Numbered from the stretch's first letter, positions 23,658 through 34,311 are shown. The stretch: 64,000 nucleotides of DNA from Lasiodiplodia sp. COLG20 (GCA_009801085.1 VNWV01000005.1:1364001-1428000), one strand, 5' to 3'. Numbers and translations: made by a program. The notes: generated by a model not told the origin, from the letters alone.

Positions 23658-23840
23658 GCTCCTACTTCCCCAATCTCAGTGCATCAGACCCTACCTTCAA
23701 ATTACATTGTCAGCATTAGCGGATACACGTTCCTCGTTCGATTCTTTTTATTTCTGGTCGCACTATCAAAGCAGTGTTGAAACTATTCCGTTTTCACCTG
23801 CCGTTTCCAACATTTTCTCCACAAAGCAGACAAAACAGCC

Positions 23841-24986
23841 ATGGTGTTTTGTACATATTGTGGCAAGTCTTTTGCCCGGGACGAGCATCTAGAGAGGCAC
23901 ATTCTTACACGTACGGCTCACAGTAGTTCATCGGATACGCATCTTTTCTCCTATTGTTTATTTATACTAACTTACTCGGTTACAGATACTAATATAAAGC
24001 CTTATAAGTGCTCTGTGTGTCATATGTCCTTCGCTCGCCGGTGAGTAGAGCGTACAGCCCCTTGGATTACAAGTGCTTCCGAACTAAACACTATGGCCTT
24101 ACGCAGCGACCTTCTCAAGCGCCATTACGTCATCCATGGTCAAGACAGGAATGATCTGGAATCTTTATCTCGGGAGAACGGAGTAGACAAAGTTTCCAAC
24201 CGACGGGCCCCAATTGCCTGCCATGACTGCGCGAAGAACAAGACAAAATGCGATAAGCAATTTCCATGCAGTCGCTGTTCAAAGCGCGGCCTGAAGTGCA
24301 TCCTCCGCCCGACTCGAAGGGGCTTGAAGGAGAAGAGCCGTATAGGAAGGAATAGGCTCACCGCCAGCAATTCGCCTCCAGACCAGCCACTACCACCGCA
24401 CAAACAGCAGCAGCAGCGGCAGCAGCAGCAACCACTTTCGCGCCAGCGACAAACTTCACAGCCTTCTCAACAGCCTATTGACTCAAAAACCTACCAAGCC
24501 TCACCCTACACAGATCCCGGGAATGAAAAGCCAATGGTCAACGGTTTCCCTGCGTCCTCTGGCTTTGCCTCCCCTCAAAGTGGAGCTTCTCCGGCCTCAC
24601 TCGAGGGTGAAGCAGTCTCACATAACCAAACGCCCATGAACATCGAGGATTACATATCCATATATGGCTATGAGTATCCTTCCGGTACCACTGCGTACGG
24701 ATCGACGCAACGCACCTATACTCAAATCACGGACGACTGGCAACGAATGCCTATAGAAACTGGTTTCGGATCGGTTCCATGGCCAGATATGGACTTCGAG
24801 ACGTCGCTATGGCCAGATGCGCCCATGCAGTATGAGACTGTAAGCTCTGGTGAGTATGCGACTGCGAGCTCGGCTTTACTGGAAGATAATACTTTCACCA
24901 TGATGCCCGAACTCTTCGAAGCTCTGAATCTTCCTAAGGAATTGTTACAACGGCGCACATTCAATTTTGCTATGGTTCTGGAGTAA
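23841..24986 (+). CDS. Transcription factor with two C2H2 fingers and a Zn2Cys6 cluster
   Basis: Three exons: 23841-23910, 23986-24040 and 24107-24986 (1005 nt, 334 residues). Introns of 75 and 66 bp have GTACGG/GTGAGT donors, TACAG/GCAG acceptors and tactaac/aactaaac branch sites, and keep the frame. Finger 1: Cys4, Cys7, His20, His24. Finger 2: Cys32, Cys35, His48, His52; it is completed only after splicing. The Zn2Cys6 cluster (Cys80, 83, 90, 96, 99, 106) has the canonical C-X2-C-X6-C-X5-C-X2-C-X6-C spacing. A basic linker and a Gln-rich stretch (about 133-160) follow, then an acidic, Tyr/Pro-rich tail typical of activation regions. The double DNA-binding layout is known in fungal regulators of pigment and other secondary metabolism. 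The usual middle homology domain is absent, so this is a short form or a C-terminally truncated gene. No biosynthetic neighbour is present. Confidence 0.88.
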
Positions 24987-25904
24987 ATTCCGCCAGGATT
25001 TGCATGGCTTCAACCTTAAGCCCACAGAAACCTCGAGTCATCGGAACTGGTAGTGGCTCTTTCCCAGCGACTCGGCGTTTGTGGTGGCATTCAGGCGTAT
25101 TCCTCAGGTTAATAGTGAGATAGAATAGTGCAGATGAATTTTGAGCACTGCTGCTCCTTTTAATTGAGCAGGAAAACTACCTCATTATATACACCGACTT
25201 TTGTATTGATGTCATACGAAATTAATGAATAGTTAACGTGTCTGTGGTAAGATATGCAAAGGGTTTGCCTTGGTGTTGAAGGAAAGCAACAAATATCGGT
25301 AGTCACACAGTAATGAACAATAGCAGTGGTGAGGTTTGACACTTTATCCATGGTTGGGATTGAGCATGAGCGGAGGTGTTTTCCATCCTTCTGAGTGGAT
25401 GATTCATTAAATACACCTGAACCTCAGAGCGACTAGCTTAAAAAGATTAGATACCTAGTTACTGTACCCCTCTATAAACCCATCAACCCCTTTGGAACCG
25501 AGAGTCGGGTTCGTCATAGATACTTTTAATTTTAGCGGCTGAACCCGTGTGTAATGCGAAAGGAATCACGCTTTTTTTCCCCCTTCTATCCCGTCACACG
25601 GCTCAGAATATTATCACCTGCGTCAGGGAAATGCTAGAAAGGGGAGGGAAAAAAAAAAAAAAAACTAAATAAGCTTGGAGCTAAACGTTTAGTTTCTCTA
25701 GCCTAAACGCTTATCCCAAAGTCGTTTCCGTGAATTGCATACCTAAGGTTTCGTTTCAAGAAATGAACGAGAGTAGAAAGTTAAGCATCACGCGGGAAAG
25801 GTAAGAAAATAAATGTAAAATAGAGCGATCCTTCGTATACCCCTCGTTCCATCCTCTTCAAGACCACCTCCCGAGTGCTGTCAGTCCCTGTACCGGCGTG
25901 ACGG
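24987..25904. other. Intergenic region downstream of the transcription factor
   Basis: No frame with a domain. A 16-base A run lies at 25649-25664. A former C-terminal extension of the regulator could have lain here, but no frame continues it. Confidence 0.4.
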
Positions 25905-26680
25905 CTGGTTGGAGAAGGGGTTTGTTGCTTTGAGAAGGACTGAGCTCTCAGTCGTGGGCTGCGATCAGTCTCCCGGTAGCCAGAGCAAATGCTGCTGTTG
26001 CTTTCACTACGCGCATGTCTGCCCGCCACCTCTCCGACGGCCGAGCCATATACCTACCGTCGGGCCTTTTCGTGCCCGACCATCCGCCTAGCATAAATGC
26101 GAGATCTCCGAATCTACTTCCCAGGTCGACTTGCAATATAGTCCGGAGATCTATCTAGCGCGGACACTACAGGGGGAAATGCTTGACTGTTTCCCTCTCT
26201 GCTCCGCAGTCGCATGCGGGTGACTCTGCTCGCTTGGTTTTGTATAAAGGTTTATTTAGGCTCGCTTTCGACGTCCTCAACTGTGCGATTACTGCTGCTT
26301 CTTTATAGTTCAGCTGGTCGTAGAGCTTCTTGGTGTGAAAGTGCGCCAATGCGCGGTCAAGCTTGCGGATGGACTCGCCACCCTTAGAAGCTTCGAACGG
26401 TTCCTTCACAATCTCGTGGTGATTTAATTGCACCGTGCCATGGCAGAGGACCGTAGTAGATTGTCTAAGGGAGGCTCTTGGCTGTTCTCCGTGGCCAAGC
26501 TACGCGCCCTCTCGTTGCCTTTGATACTTTGGTGCGCAGGCACCCACCTGAATTCGACCGGCAGTCCCCTGTTGCATTTGGGCCGGTCCAGAGGATGATG
26601 TTGGTTAGTGAACTCTCATTTGATGATACGGTCGCACGTGTATTTCGCTTAAGCGCAAGGTGAAGCGACCCTGGCACCAT
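25905..26680 (-). mobile_element. Tad-like LINE ORF2 3' end, degenerate
   Basis: On the minus strand, in order: an RNase H tail with EFRWVPAHQSIKGNERARS (about 26550-26495); after a frame change LRTSKASLNKPLYKTK (about 26270); the terminal zinc-knuckle block CDCGAERETVKHFPL (about 26210-26170); then after two TAG stops (26167-26169, 26155-26157) SRFGDLAFMLGGWSGTKRPD and VVKATAAFALATGRL. These are the conserved C-terminal blocks of fungal Tad1-clade non-LTR retrotransposons. Reverse transcriptase and endonuclease are absent: a 5'-truncated, mutated copy. Confidence 0.75.
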
Positions 26681-26844
26681 CGCTAGGCAGCAAGGCGGTT
26701 ACGAGGACGATCGGAGATTCATTCTCCAACGATATAGAAGCTAAGAGTCGGCTGAAACGACGTGGGTCTGCTCGGCATAAACAAGGGTTCCCTGTAGAAT
26801 GCAGCCAGGCCTTATAGAGCCCTATTACCGTACCCTCGGGCTAA

Positions 26845-27070
26845 CCGTCTCTCTCCTCTACTGTGCCGCAATGCTGCCTTCGGGGTTCTCGCCATCGCCC
26901 GCCTCCAATTTGCGTGCTTGAAACCTCGTCCCTTCGTTTGCATCCCCCTCTGCTCCCCCTGCTGTACCACAATAGTTTCTTCGAAATACCGGCTACCATA
27001 CCTTAAGCGCCCGTCACCTCGTCACTCCTCTCTCCTAACATCGTACCGTAATGTTGTCCTCCATTTCACT
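26845..27070 (+). repeat. Pyrimidine-rich minisatellite, about three degenerate units
   Basis: Related segments recur: ctgtgccgcaatgctgcctt (26861), then a diverged ctgtaccacaatagtttctt, then cgtaccgtaatgttgtcctc, each in C/T-rich context at about 80-100 bp spacing. The first unit is found inverted at about 30820-30850. Confidence 0.5.
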
Positions 27071-27168
27071 TCAAATTGAGCACCTCCATCATCAGATTTG
27101 TTTTCCTTCGCATACATTTCCACCAGCAGAAAAGGAAAAGGAGCGAATGTAACTTAGAGGGGAAATGA

Positions 27169-27326
27169 TGGAATTTGCGCTTGGTCTGTCGAATAATTTA
27201 TGAATGAGTGCATTCCTTCTTGTTCCAACTCACTTAGTGTTGAGCCCGAACTTATCTAAGAATTAATGACTAAGCTAACCAACTTATCCAATAGCAAGCA
27301 ACGGAGCTGATTGATCTCATTTTCCA
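27169..27326 (+). repeat. TGGAAT-ended MITE-like repeat, diverged copy
   Basis: Starts TGGAATTTGCGCTTGG and ends TTGATCTCATTTTCCA. The internal blocks cttagtgttgagc, gactaagctaa and aatagcaagcaacggag match 31480-31640. Confidence 0.7.
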
Positions 27327-28359
27327 TCAGGGAAAAAATGGAGGGAAAGGGAGCAAGAAGAAAAATGTGAACAAAACAACAGCGACGAAAAACAACCTGC
27401 CTAAATAAGTCGTGATTTTCTCAAGTCTGCATCCAGCAAACCATCAAGATACCTTCCTAGGTGCTGCTTGTCCCGTAGCGGCATGGCAGCTGGCCAGTTC
27501 TCAGCTTTTGTGGTAACTCCCTTATCTTCACCACCCTTTGACTGCCCGCAGCAATCCCGTCGCGATTGCAAATGCCGCCGTTGCCTTGAAAGTTGTTATT
27601 GCCAACTTTCCATCTTTCCGCTGGTCCGTCGAGGTACGTTCCGTCTGGTCGCTTCGTTCCTGATCATCCACTTCGCATGCACCAACCAGGTGGACCAGTA
27701 ACTCTTAGCAGCAATCCCTGCCCTCAACTGGATGAGTCATCGGTTGATTGCATTTCGACTTTCCCAAACCTCCTATACCACCACTCATCGCAACATCGTT
27801 ACTTATGGCGCATTCTCACTCCTTTCGCTGGAATGTCGCTCTTTATAAAATGTAATGTCTATCTTGGTTCGCCTTCATCGACTTATTTTTTTTTTTTTCG
27901 CAAACATGCTGTATGTGCTGTTTCACTCACTCTTGGTCCTCCCAAGGAACGAAGCAAGGATAATGGTTCCTCAACCTCGCTCTGTGGGTGAGGCGTTTTA
28001 ATTATCTCATGTAAATATTGGTAACTTTTTTTTCAGATTGTTGATCTGCGTTCTCGCAAGGCTACCCTGAACTAGGCTTAAAGGGTTGCAAAGTAAATAG
28101 CGCAGCTGTAGATCACAACCTGTTGGGCATTCAACCCAGGCGCCGCACGCGTCTCGCAGGGGCAATGATAGATACACCGTGCATGCTGAATCGCCAACCA
28201 GCGCCTCTGTTTGTAGTGCAATCGGACCAATGATGCTATTGTTGCTTGTCTGGCCGACGCTGTGCCGCACATTACCGGGCGTGGCAGAGGGTATAATAAG
28301 CATGCAGAACGTAATGGGTTCCCTCGCACTCACATTCTTCGCGACTTCCATTCTCCACA
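27327..28359. other. Promoter/intergenic region upstream of the F-box gene
   Basis: Overlapping short frames (27593-27991, and minus 28360-28007) without recognisable domains. CT-rich tracts at 27500-27680 and a T run at 27885-27897 fit a fungal promoter or 5' untranslated region. Confidence 0.4.
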
Positions 28360-29610
28360 ATGACAGTCTTACTGAATTGTTCGACCGAGCTTTTGCTCGA
28401 GATTTTCAAATACATAGACAATATCGACGTCGTGCTTCGGTTGGCTTACGGCTGTCGCCGACTATATCAGATTTTCAACTACCACAGGCAGGAGATCATA
28501 AAGCACGTCATAGTAAGCAGCGCCTTCATTGTGTGTAACAAGCCATACTTACCATTGCAGCTTCATTCAAAAACCCACAGATACGATTTGATGCTATGTC
28601 GGTTTAACGATGCGTTTCATGAGTTCATAACGCCACACCTCCACCATCGTCATGGCACGATAGCGCCCGGGCTACACCCTCCACATACACGTTTTGAAGA
28701 CTGTCTCAACAACCACCAGTCAGAGAAGTTGAATGACCATATTTGGGACGTTTTTGCTCGCTGGAAGGGTCTCAAGGTATTCCAGCATCTGTACACGAAC
28801 AGCACCGTTCACACGATATACACGATGCGCCCTTGCGTGCCTGCAGGTGTCCGCCTGACACAGCACCCAATCCTCGATATCCTTACACTTTTTCGAAGCG
28901 ATGCCGGCAACAGCATTGGTTTTGGTGATGCTGAATCCGAACGATTCCACACAGCACTCACGAAGTATTGGTTGGTCATGGAGTGCACGAGGTTCGCTCA
29001 AATCTGCCGTTACGACTTTCAATCGAACGAGAACAAGGTCAGCCAGCAAGTCGACGCTCTATGGTATCAATACGCGGATTTCCAAGAGAGCTTAGACACA
29101 CTTGAAGTTTACGACTTCGTGTACGGTTTTCTCAACCAGAATGTACAGTATTCAAACGCTGATACTTGGAGGCAATGGCGCTATGAAGAAGACCAATGGG
29201 AGTACGACCGGCATTCCGGAGGCGACGAGGAAATCTGGGGCCTTTTCATGAAGCTTCTACCGCTCAGCCTTTCTCCGGCAGACGTCCTAGAGCTCCTGGT
29301 CCTTTCATCACGATGGAAGCAAGAGCCGTCAAGTGAGTGGGATCAAGAAAAGAAAACCCAATATCTACGCACGCGTGTGATGTTCGATAATTTCTTTCCG
29401 GAACAATCGCCTATGGCTGATGCTGAAGAAAACTCTTTCTACTGGCATTCCGTGGAAGATTTGGAAGATGCGTGTAGGAAGAAACTCAATTGTAACGGCG
29501 GGCCTCTTCCTCCAAGGATTCAAATACCAAAGAAGATGGAAAGCCATCAGGGTTTCCTTGAGTGGGTAAAAGTAGAGGGTGAGAGCGAAGTGAACAGGAT
29601 ACACGACTGA
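28360..29610 (+). CDS. F-box domain protein
   Basis: A single exon of 416 codons, intact. An F-box lies at the extreme N-terminus (about residues 4-45): CSTELLLEIFKYIDNIDVV followed by RLAYGCRRLYQIF, with the conserved pattern of hydrophobic residues that dock on Skp1. The rest is a long C-terminal region without recognisable WD or leucine-rich repeats, with many aromatic and acidic residues, as in the large lineage-specific F-box families of filamentous fungi. Expected role: substrate receptor of an SCF ubiquitin ligase; the target is unknown. The first ATG directly precedes the F-box, and no better upstream start exists. A LINE fragment begins about 110 bp after the stop. Confidence 0.85.
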   Translation: MTVLLNCSTELLLEIFKYIDNIDVVLRLAYGCRRLYQIFNYHRQEIIKHVIVSSAFIVCNKPYLPLQLHSKTHRYDLMLCRFNDAFHEFITPHLHHRHGTIAPGLHPPHTRFEDCLNNHQSEKLNDHIWDVFARWKGLKVFQHLYTNSTVHTIYTMRPCVPAGVRLTQHPILDILTLFRSDAGNSIGFGDAESERFHTALTKYWLVMECTRFAQICRYDFQSNENKVSQQVDALWYQYADFQESLDTLEVYDFVYGFLNQNVQYSNADTWRQWRYEEDQWEYDRHSGGDEEIWGLFMKLLPLSLSPADVLELLVLSSRWKQEPSSEWDQEKKTQYLRTRVMFDNFFPEQSPMADAEENSFYWHSVEDLEDACRKKLNCNGGPLPPRIQIPKKMESHQGFLEWVKVEGESEVNRIHD

Positions 29611-29720
29611 GAAGTGCGTGTGCGAAGACCGTGTTACCAATGATGCCAAATTATTTTGAAGTTGATCATGAAGACCAAAGTTATCTAAGAATTGTGGTTT
29701 GTATACATGTAGGAAAGTGA

Positions 29721-30213
29721 CGAGATTTGCGCTCGATCGGTCAAATAATTAACGAAATGAGTGTATGTGAATGTGGAGAAGTCGAGTCGGTCTCCCACGT
29801 CCTCCTCGACTGCTTACTTCTGCGGGACGGTCGGCGAAAGATGTACGAAGACAGCGGACTCGTAAAGAACAGCCTATCAGCTTTGCTGGGCGGGAAGCCC
29901 AGAGGCAACACTGAAGCTACGGAAAGGAATGATCACAAGTGGAAGATATCAGTGACACAGCTACAGACGTGCTCGAGTTTGCCAGAGATTCACAGCGGTT
30001 TATCAACAGAGATGAGCCCAAGGAGTAGAAGACTCCGCCACAACCCTACAACCCCTACCATCCGCCCTCCTAAACTACCTACCTGCTCACCCAATCTGAC
30101 ACATATACACAATTGTGTTACTATTAAGGAATCATTTTGGATAGTCTGTAGCCTGCATATCGCTTAGGGCGATGGGTCAGGGTAATTGAATGCAACTCAA
30201 CTCAACTCAACTC
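29721..30213 (+). mobile_element. LINE 3' fragment with (AACTC)n tail
   Basis: The plus-strand frame starting at 29727 gives CECGEVESVSHVLLDC, the terminal zinc-knuckle block of Tad-like LINEs, then a poorly conserved tail. A second frame contains DVLEFARDSQRFINRD, like the last helix of these proteins. The copy ends in a short (AACTC)n run (30194-30213) instead of poly(A). The first 45 bases also resemble the 5' end of the MITE-like repeat at 31480. It is 5'-truncated. Confidence 0.6.
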
Positions 30214-30560
30214 ACATCAATGTGCTCGTGCGCCACCTGGGTGGTGGAGCTTCGTAGACTACTATCGGTTGGAGTAGTTGAGCCGTATATGTCGCTGATC
30301 GCGTGTGAGAAGTCGTCCATTGCCCAGCACACCTTCACTGCACTGTCGAACTTTTCATTCGCCTTTCGTTCCAATGATGGTATCATGCACTTGTCCGCTG
30401 TGCTGTACATCCTCACATTGAAGAAGAAGAAGAAGGGTGAAGGCGCCCGTACTCATTGCCACTCCCATCGTAGTCTGACTGGTAAAGAAAGCCAATCATG
30501 GTTTGATGTACAGTTGTGCTCTTCGCCCAGCCAGCATGAGTGTTCGACAAGAGAACATCT
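30207..30560 (-). pseudogene. BTB/POZ-like protein remnant, cut by the LINE tail
   Basis: The minus strand reads TMIGFLYQSDYDGSGNEYG (about 30510-30455), then after a (CTT)n tract that shifts the frame, VRMYSTADKCMIPSLERKA (30416 onward). This resembles the latter half of fungal BTB domains (YLY...DY ... vhlYvlADKY.i..L...A). The frame continues to a stop at 30207, which falls inside the (AACTC)n tail of the neighbouring LINE, so the C-terminus was probably removed by that insertion. The N-terminal BTB half is not readable. Function, if any, is lost. Confidence 0.5.
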
Positions 30561-30687
30561 AACCGTTTTCGCCCCAGTGCCACACTCGCACTCTGCTAAC
30601 GGTGTAAATCTCACTTTGCTCAGCAGCTTGTTGGGCCTCGCTTTGGCTGTCCGAAGCTGTTACTGTGGTGTGGTGGCTAATTGGTGC

Positions 30688-30860
30688 TAGGACGAGGCGA
30701 CGGATGTGTGATATCTAGCGAAGACAGCACTGTGGCGTAGCATAGGAAGGGAGAAGGCGAGAGAAGGGAAGGGATGAGGTGACGGCTGCGCGAGGTGAGG
30801 TGGGGGATCGCCAGGACCCCCGAAGGCAGCATTGCGGCACAGCAGAAAAGGAAGGGGGCT
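30688..30860 (-). repeat. Pyrimidine-rich minisatellite, inverted copy
   Basis: The reverse complement contains ctgtgccgcaatgctgcctt and a second, diverged unit (acgccacagtgctgtcttcg), both also found in 26845-27070. Confidence 0.5.
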
Positions 30861-31370
30861 AAAAGAGGCGTGAGGGCGTGGCGATAAGACCCCAGGAAAT
30901 CTTGGCAAATCTAAACAAGGATTCCCTGTCTTTGTATAAAGATCCAGGTCGTCTCAGCTGATTCTTGGCTTCCGTACGGTCGGAGAAATATAGAATTCGG
31001 CCTTTGCTAAGAATTACCTCTTCGATCGCGGACTGGAACAATGCCAAGAAACTCGGGGCAACGACATGCATGCAGCAATATGCCGTCGGTGGCCTCGGTA
31101 GAATCGTCTAGTCGGAGGGCGGCTGGCCGCTCGTCCAAAGTGTGGTAGCAGCGGCATGGCCACAACAGCCACTATCAAAAACCCTCCAACAACACTACTC
31201 AGTGCTGGTCGGCTCTCTCAACTTTAACCCCGCTCCTTTGGTAGCCACCGCGTGTACCGCACACCTGTAATGGTCTTCGCGTTGTCTTTCATTGACCTCG
31301 AGACCTTCCGAATACAACGTGCCAAAGCTAGCTTGAGGCACTCCGAGGAAAGCCTGCGTCCATGGCTCAA
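30861..31370. other. Intergenic region
   Basis: No frame with a recognisable domain. Confidence 0.4.
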
Positions 31371-31479
31371 AAAAGAGACCCATTGCCCTCAGGCGATACC
31401 ATCGCAGTCCTTCCGGTGGAGCTGCTCATTATAATCCTCACCATTGTCCGAAACAACATGTCGGCAGAACGGTACCTGA
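31371..31479 (+). pseudogene. F-box-like N-terminal stub ended by a MITE-like repeat
   Basis: The plus-strand frame from about 31362 reads MAQKRDPLPSGD then IAVLPVELLIIILTIVRNN, which resembles the first helices of an F-box (LPxELLxxIL). It runs directly into the repeat beginning at 31480 and stops there. Only about 35 codons, so the assignment is tentative. Confidence 0.35.
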
Positions 31480-31640
31480 TGGAATTCGCGCTTGATCGGT
31501 CGAATTATTGATGAAAATTGAGTGTCTTGCTTGTTGTTTCAATCTACTTAGTGTTGAACTCAACGTCGTCTCAGAATGAGTGACTAAGCTAATAAACTTA
31601 ACCAATAGCAAACAACGGAGGTGATTGAGCTCATATTCCA
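31480..31640 (+). repeat. TGGAAT-ended MITE-like repeat, 161 bp
   Basis: Starts TGGAATTCGCGCTTGATC and ends GATTGAGCTCATATTCCA. The ends are imperfect inverted repeats of each other. Near-identical in reverse complement to 21999-22158. Confidence 0.75.
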
Positions 31641-32420
31641 CCACTTATAAAGTACCATAGCATGGTAAGGCGTATTCGCTCATTGTGTGTGAGGGTAGGG
31701 AAGAGGTAAGGGGACGAGAAATCAGTGGGCTTCGGCGCGATTGGCGTTATGGAGGGCCCCACTGTGATCCCTACATAGTGTTGATTGTGAGCGGTCTCAT
31801 TAAAGGATCCGATCGGCTCGTCCACATGATCGGTATCGCGAATGGTTGCTCTTCTGCAAGCTTGCTGAGGAAGGCTTGTGGTATCAGAAGTGAATCGCCA
31901 CTGGGTCTTTGGAAATACGGAACGAGTCATCTCGAGAAAATGGTCGCCATCATTGGCAGTACAACTAGATATTAGTTATCGGATACTCGTAAAGGTGTTG
32001 GTATGAATGCCTGAACTACTTACTATGTTGCCAGCCGTGGGCGGGCCTTTTCACACGTTGTTCAGCAAAGGAGTAGAAGTACTAATTATATATTTTGTTA
32101 GAAGAGGGTTGGAGATAGGTATTAATGTCTGTCTGTTATGGAAGAGGTAGGTATACCAGCAATTCCCTGCAAAGAGGAAGGGAATGGCTCTGAGTTTGAG
32201 CGTAACTCTAACGACGTCTGAATGCAGGGCGTGACCAGGCGCAATAAAGACTTGAGTATCAATTCCAACAACATCGCCGAGGTATCATTCGTAGGGCATG
32301 AAAAGTGTCCACGATACCGTTCTCAAATCGAGTATGAAGTAATATGGGCTTAAGCTCGTAGATTTGGACTAGCCTGTAGTACATTCCATCAGATTGGTGC
32401 CTTTGTTTCATCCGCGTGCG

Positions 32421-32468
<48 letters not shown>

Positions 32469-32956
32469 TCTGCCACGTCTCACTCGATTCACCGGATCCG
32501 TCTGCATTTGCTGCGCCGTTTATTCGCCGTCGAATCGACTGACCTCTTAATCTACCTCTGCCCAGTTATCGTACGGCGGCGCCTGTCGCTACAGCTACCG
32601 CGGGTACTCGTACATATGCTCTACACAGTGCACAGGGCTTCTGAGTACAAACACCCACGTTGTCTTTCTAGCGTATTTGTTAGATCACACCGCATCCAGA
32701 GATAATTAGTTCGTACCTATACAAGACGCACTTCCTGTACAGGCTGCGCAGGATTGCGGTGGAGGCTGAGAAAGCGTGCGAGCTGCACCTCCGCACCAAT
32801 AGTCGCTGCCTTGAGTCCTTTGCGGCTGCTGAGACATGGGGAAATATGTGGTCCAGATTAAAGTGAACTTTTATTTCATCCTAGGGGTTCGATGTCGCGA
32901 TCTTGCGCCATTTCTCCTGCTCATAATAACATGGCAAAAACGACCTCTGCCGCGGG
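31641..32956. other. Intergenic region with a long T run
   Basis: One 96-codon frame (31685-31975) without recognisable features. A 34-base T run at 32424-32457 could be the reverse complement of a retroposed poly(A) tail, but the sequence to its right was not recognised as a gene or LINE. Confidence 0.4.
32424..32457. repeat. Poly(T) tract, 34 bp
   Basis: An uninterrupted T run; read on the minus strand it is a poly(A) run. Confidence 0.95.
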
Positions 32957-33376
32957 TCAGTTTGTGGATGCTGTGTTGGTGGGAATTTTATTGGTGATTT
33001 GGTGGTAGGTATAGTCGCTGATCGAATGGAGATGGTGCCCTTGATACAGACGACGGTACAGGCTGCGGTAACATTCGGTGTGCTTTCTGTGCATCCGCAA
33101 GTGGAAGAAGCGACCCTGAGTAGGGTGCGCTGCGGGGGTTTTTGCTGAGGCTGGGAACATAGCTGCCGCTATCGGATGATTGGGTAGTGGTGTTGGGATC
33201 TTCGTGAACCAGAAACGGTATCGAAGAGAGTTCGCGCTGGACACGTCGGGATGATAGGTCATGGTCACTGGGAGTATGGGTCGAATAGGGAGAGGAAGTA
33301 GGGGTGCCGCTGTTGTTGGAGACGCCAAACCCGTGGTTTGTCGCGTAATCCCCATCAAATCGTGCGAAACAAACAT
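32957..33376 (-). CDS. Hypothetical protein (139 codons), doubtful
   Basis: Open from ATG 33376 to 32957. Composition is Pro/Thr/Ala-rich in the first half and His/Tyr-rich in the second. No signal peptide, domain or known family. It is the last frame longer than 100 codons before the island ends. It may be chance; no splice evidence. Confidence 0.25.
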   Translation of the reverse strand: MFVSHDLMGITRQTTGLASPTTAAPLLPLPIRPILPVTMTYHPDVSSANSLRYRFWFTKIPTPLPNHPIAAAMFPASAKTPAAHPTQGRFFHLRMHRKHTECYRSLYRRLYQGHHLHSISDYTYHQITNKIPTNTASTN

Positions 33377-34311
33377 TTAACGGTAGCTATCACATAGGAA
33401 TGTGCCGAAGCTACGGCCCATCGATCACTTACCCGTACCGTGGCTTAGTCTTGTACTAGGTTGTAAGGCCCGGCATATATCAAATCGAAAGTCTCACCTA
33501 CCACGCTCTAGTCAACTAGTTCATCTCGCGTTGCAAAAGGGCCGATTATGCAGCGTGGGTGGTTAAGTTCGCTAACCGATGCCTAGTCAACCACACAAAT
33601 ATACGAGGGGTTCCGTGGAACATTCTCCAGCCCACCCCTCTTCTTTATATGGAACGATGACGCACGCGACGATTAGATTCTTAGCTCCTTACTGGTAAGC
33701 CGCTCTGTCTTACTGCGAGGTTTTTTCTATTTCCTGCGCAGATGCTGTTACCATGGTTACGTCCTTTCACCGACGCCTAAAACCTAGACGAATTAATAGT
33801 ATTAAGGCTTAGAATGAGTAAATGCGCATACCTACATATACTACCCTTTATTATTACTTTTTTTTTTTTTTTTAGTAATTCTTCTCTTAATATACTACAC
33901 ACTTTATCTATATAGACTACAGGCACTAAAAAGATATAAAAAGAGATTAATACGCGAATAAATCGAAGTTTTTTAAGCTTATATCTAACTATCTATTAAG
34001 ATATTATTCTAAGTACTACTTAATTTAGTAGCGGCGTAATAAATAGCTAGATTTTAGCCTTTATAATAGCTCTTATCTTTATTACTATAAATATTTATAG
34101 TCGTTCTATCGTAATAGTAAATATCTTTATTATCTTAATAGTTACTATTAGCTTTCTATCTTACTAGTAGTTTATCTAAATATATTTTATTTGGTCGCTT
34201 CGTTTTAAATAAACTATTTTATCTAGTATATAGTATTTTTTATATACTTAGTATAGAGTCTAAAACATCTTAAAATATATAACTAAGCTAATAATTTTCT
34301 CTATAAATAGC
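33377..34311. other. Right border of the island passing into RIP-mutated DNA
   Basis: CpA and TpG are present up to about 33850 and then almost vanish. A T run lies at about 33860-33875. From about 33900 the sequence is RIP-saturated and not assigned to family A or B. Confidence 0.6.

Noticed and set aside
28007..28360. 117-codon minus-strand frame divergent from the F-box gene
   Set aside because: It overlaps the F-box start codon and the presumed promoter and has no recognisable features.
30190..30690. 166-codon plus-strand frame
   Set aside because: It starts in the (AACTC)n tail and runs antisense to the better supported BTB-like remnant.
32259..32507. Minus-strand frame with a poly-lysine run
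   Set aside because: The lysines are translation of the 34-base T run; no other sign of coding.
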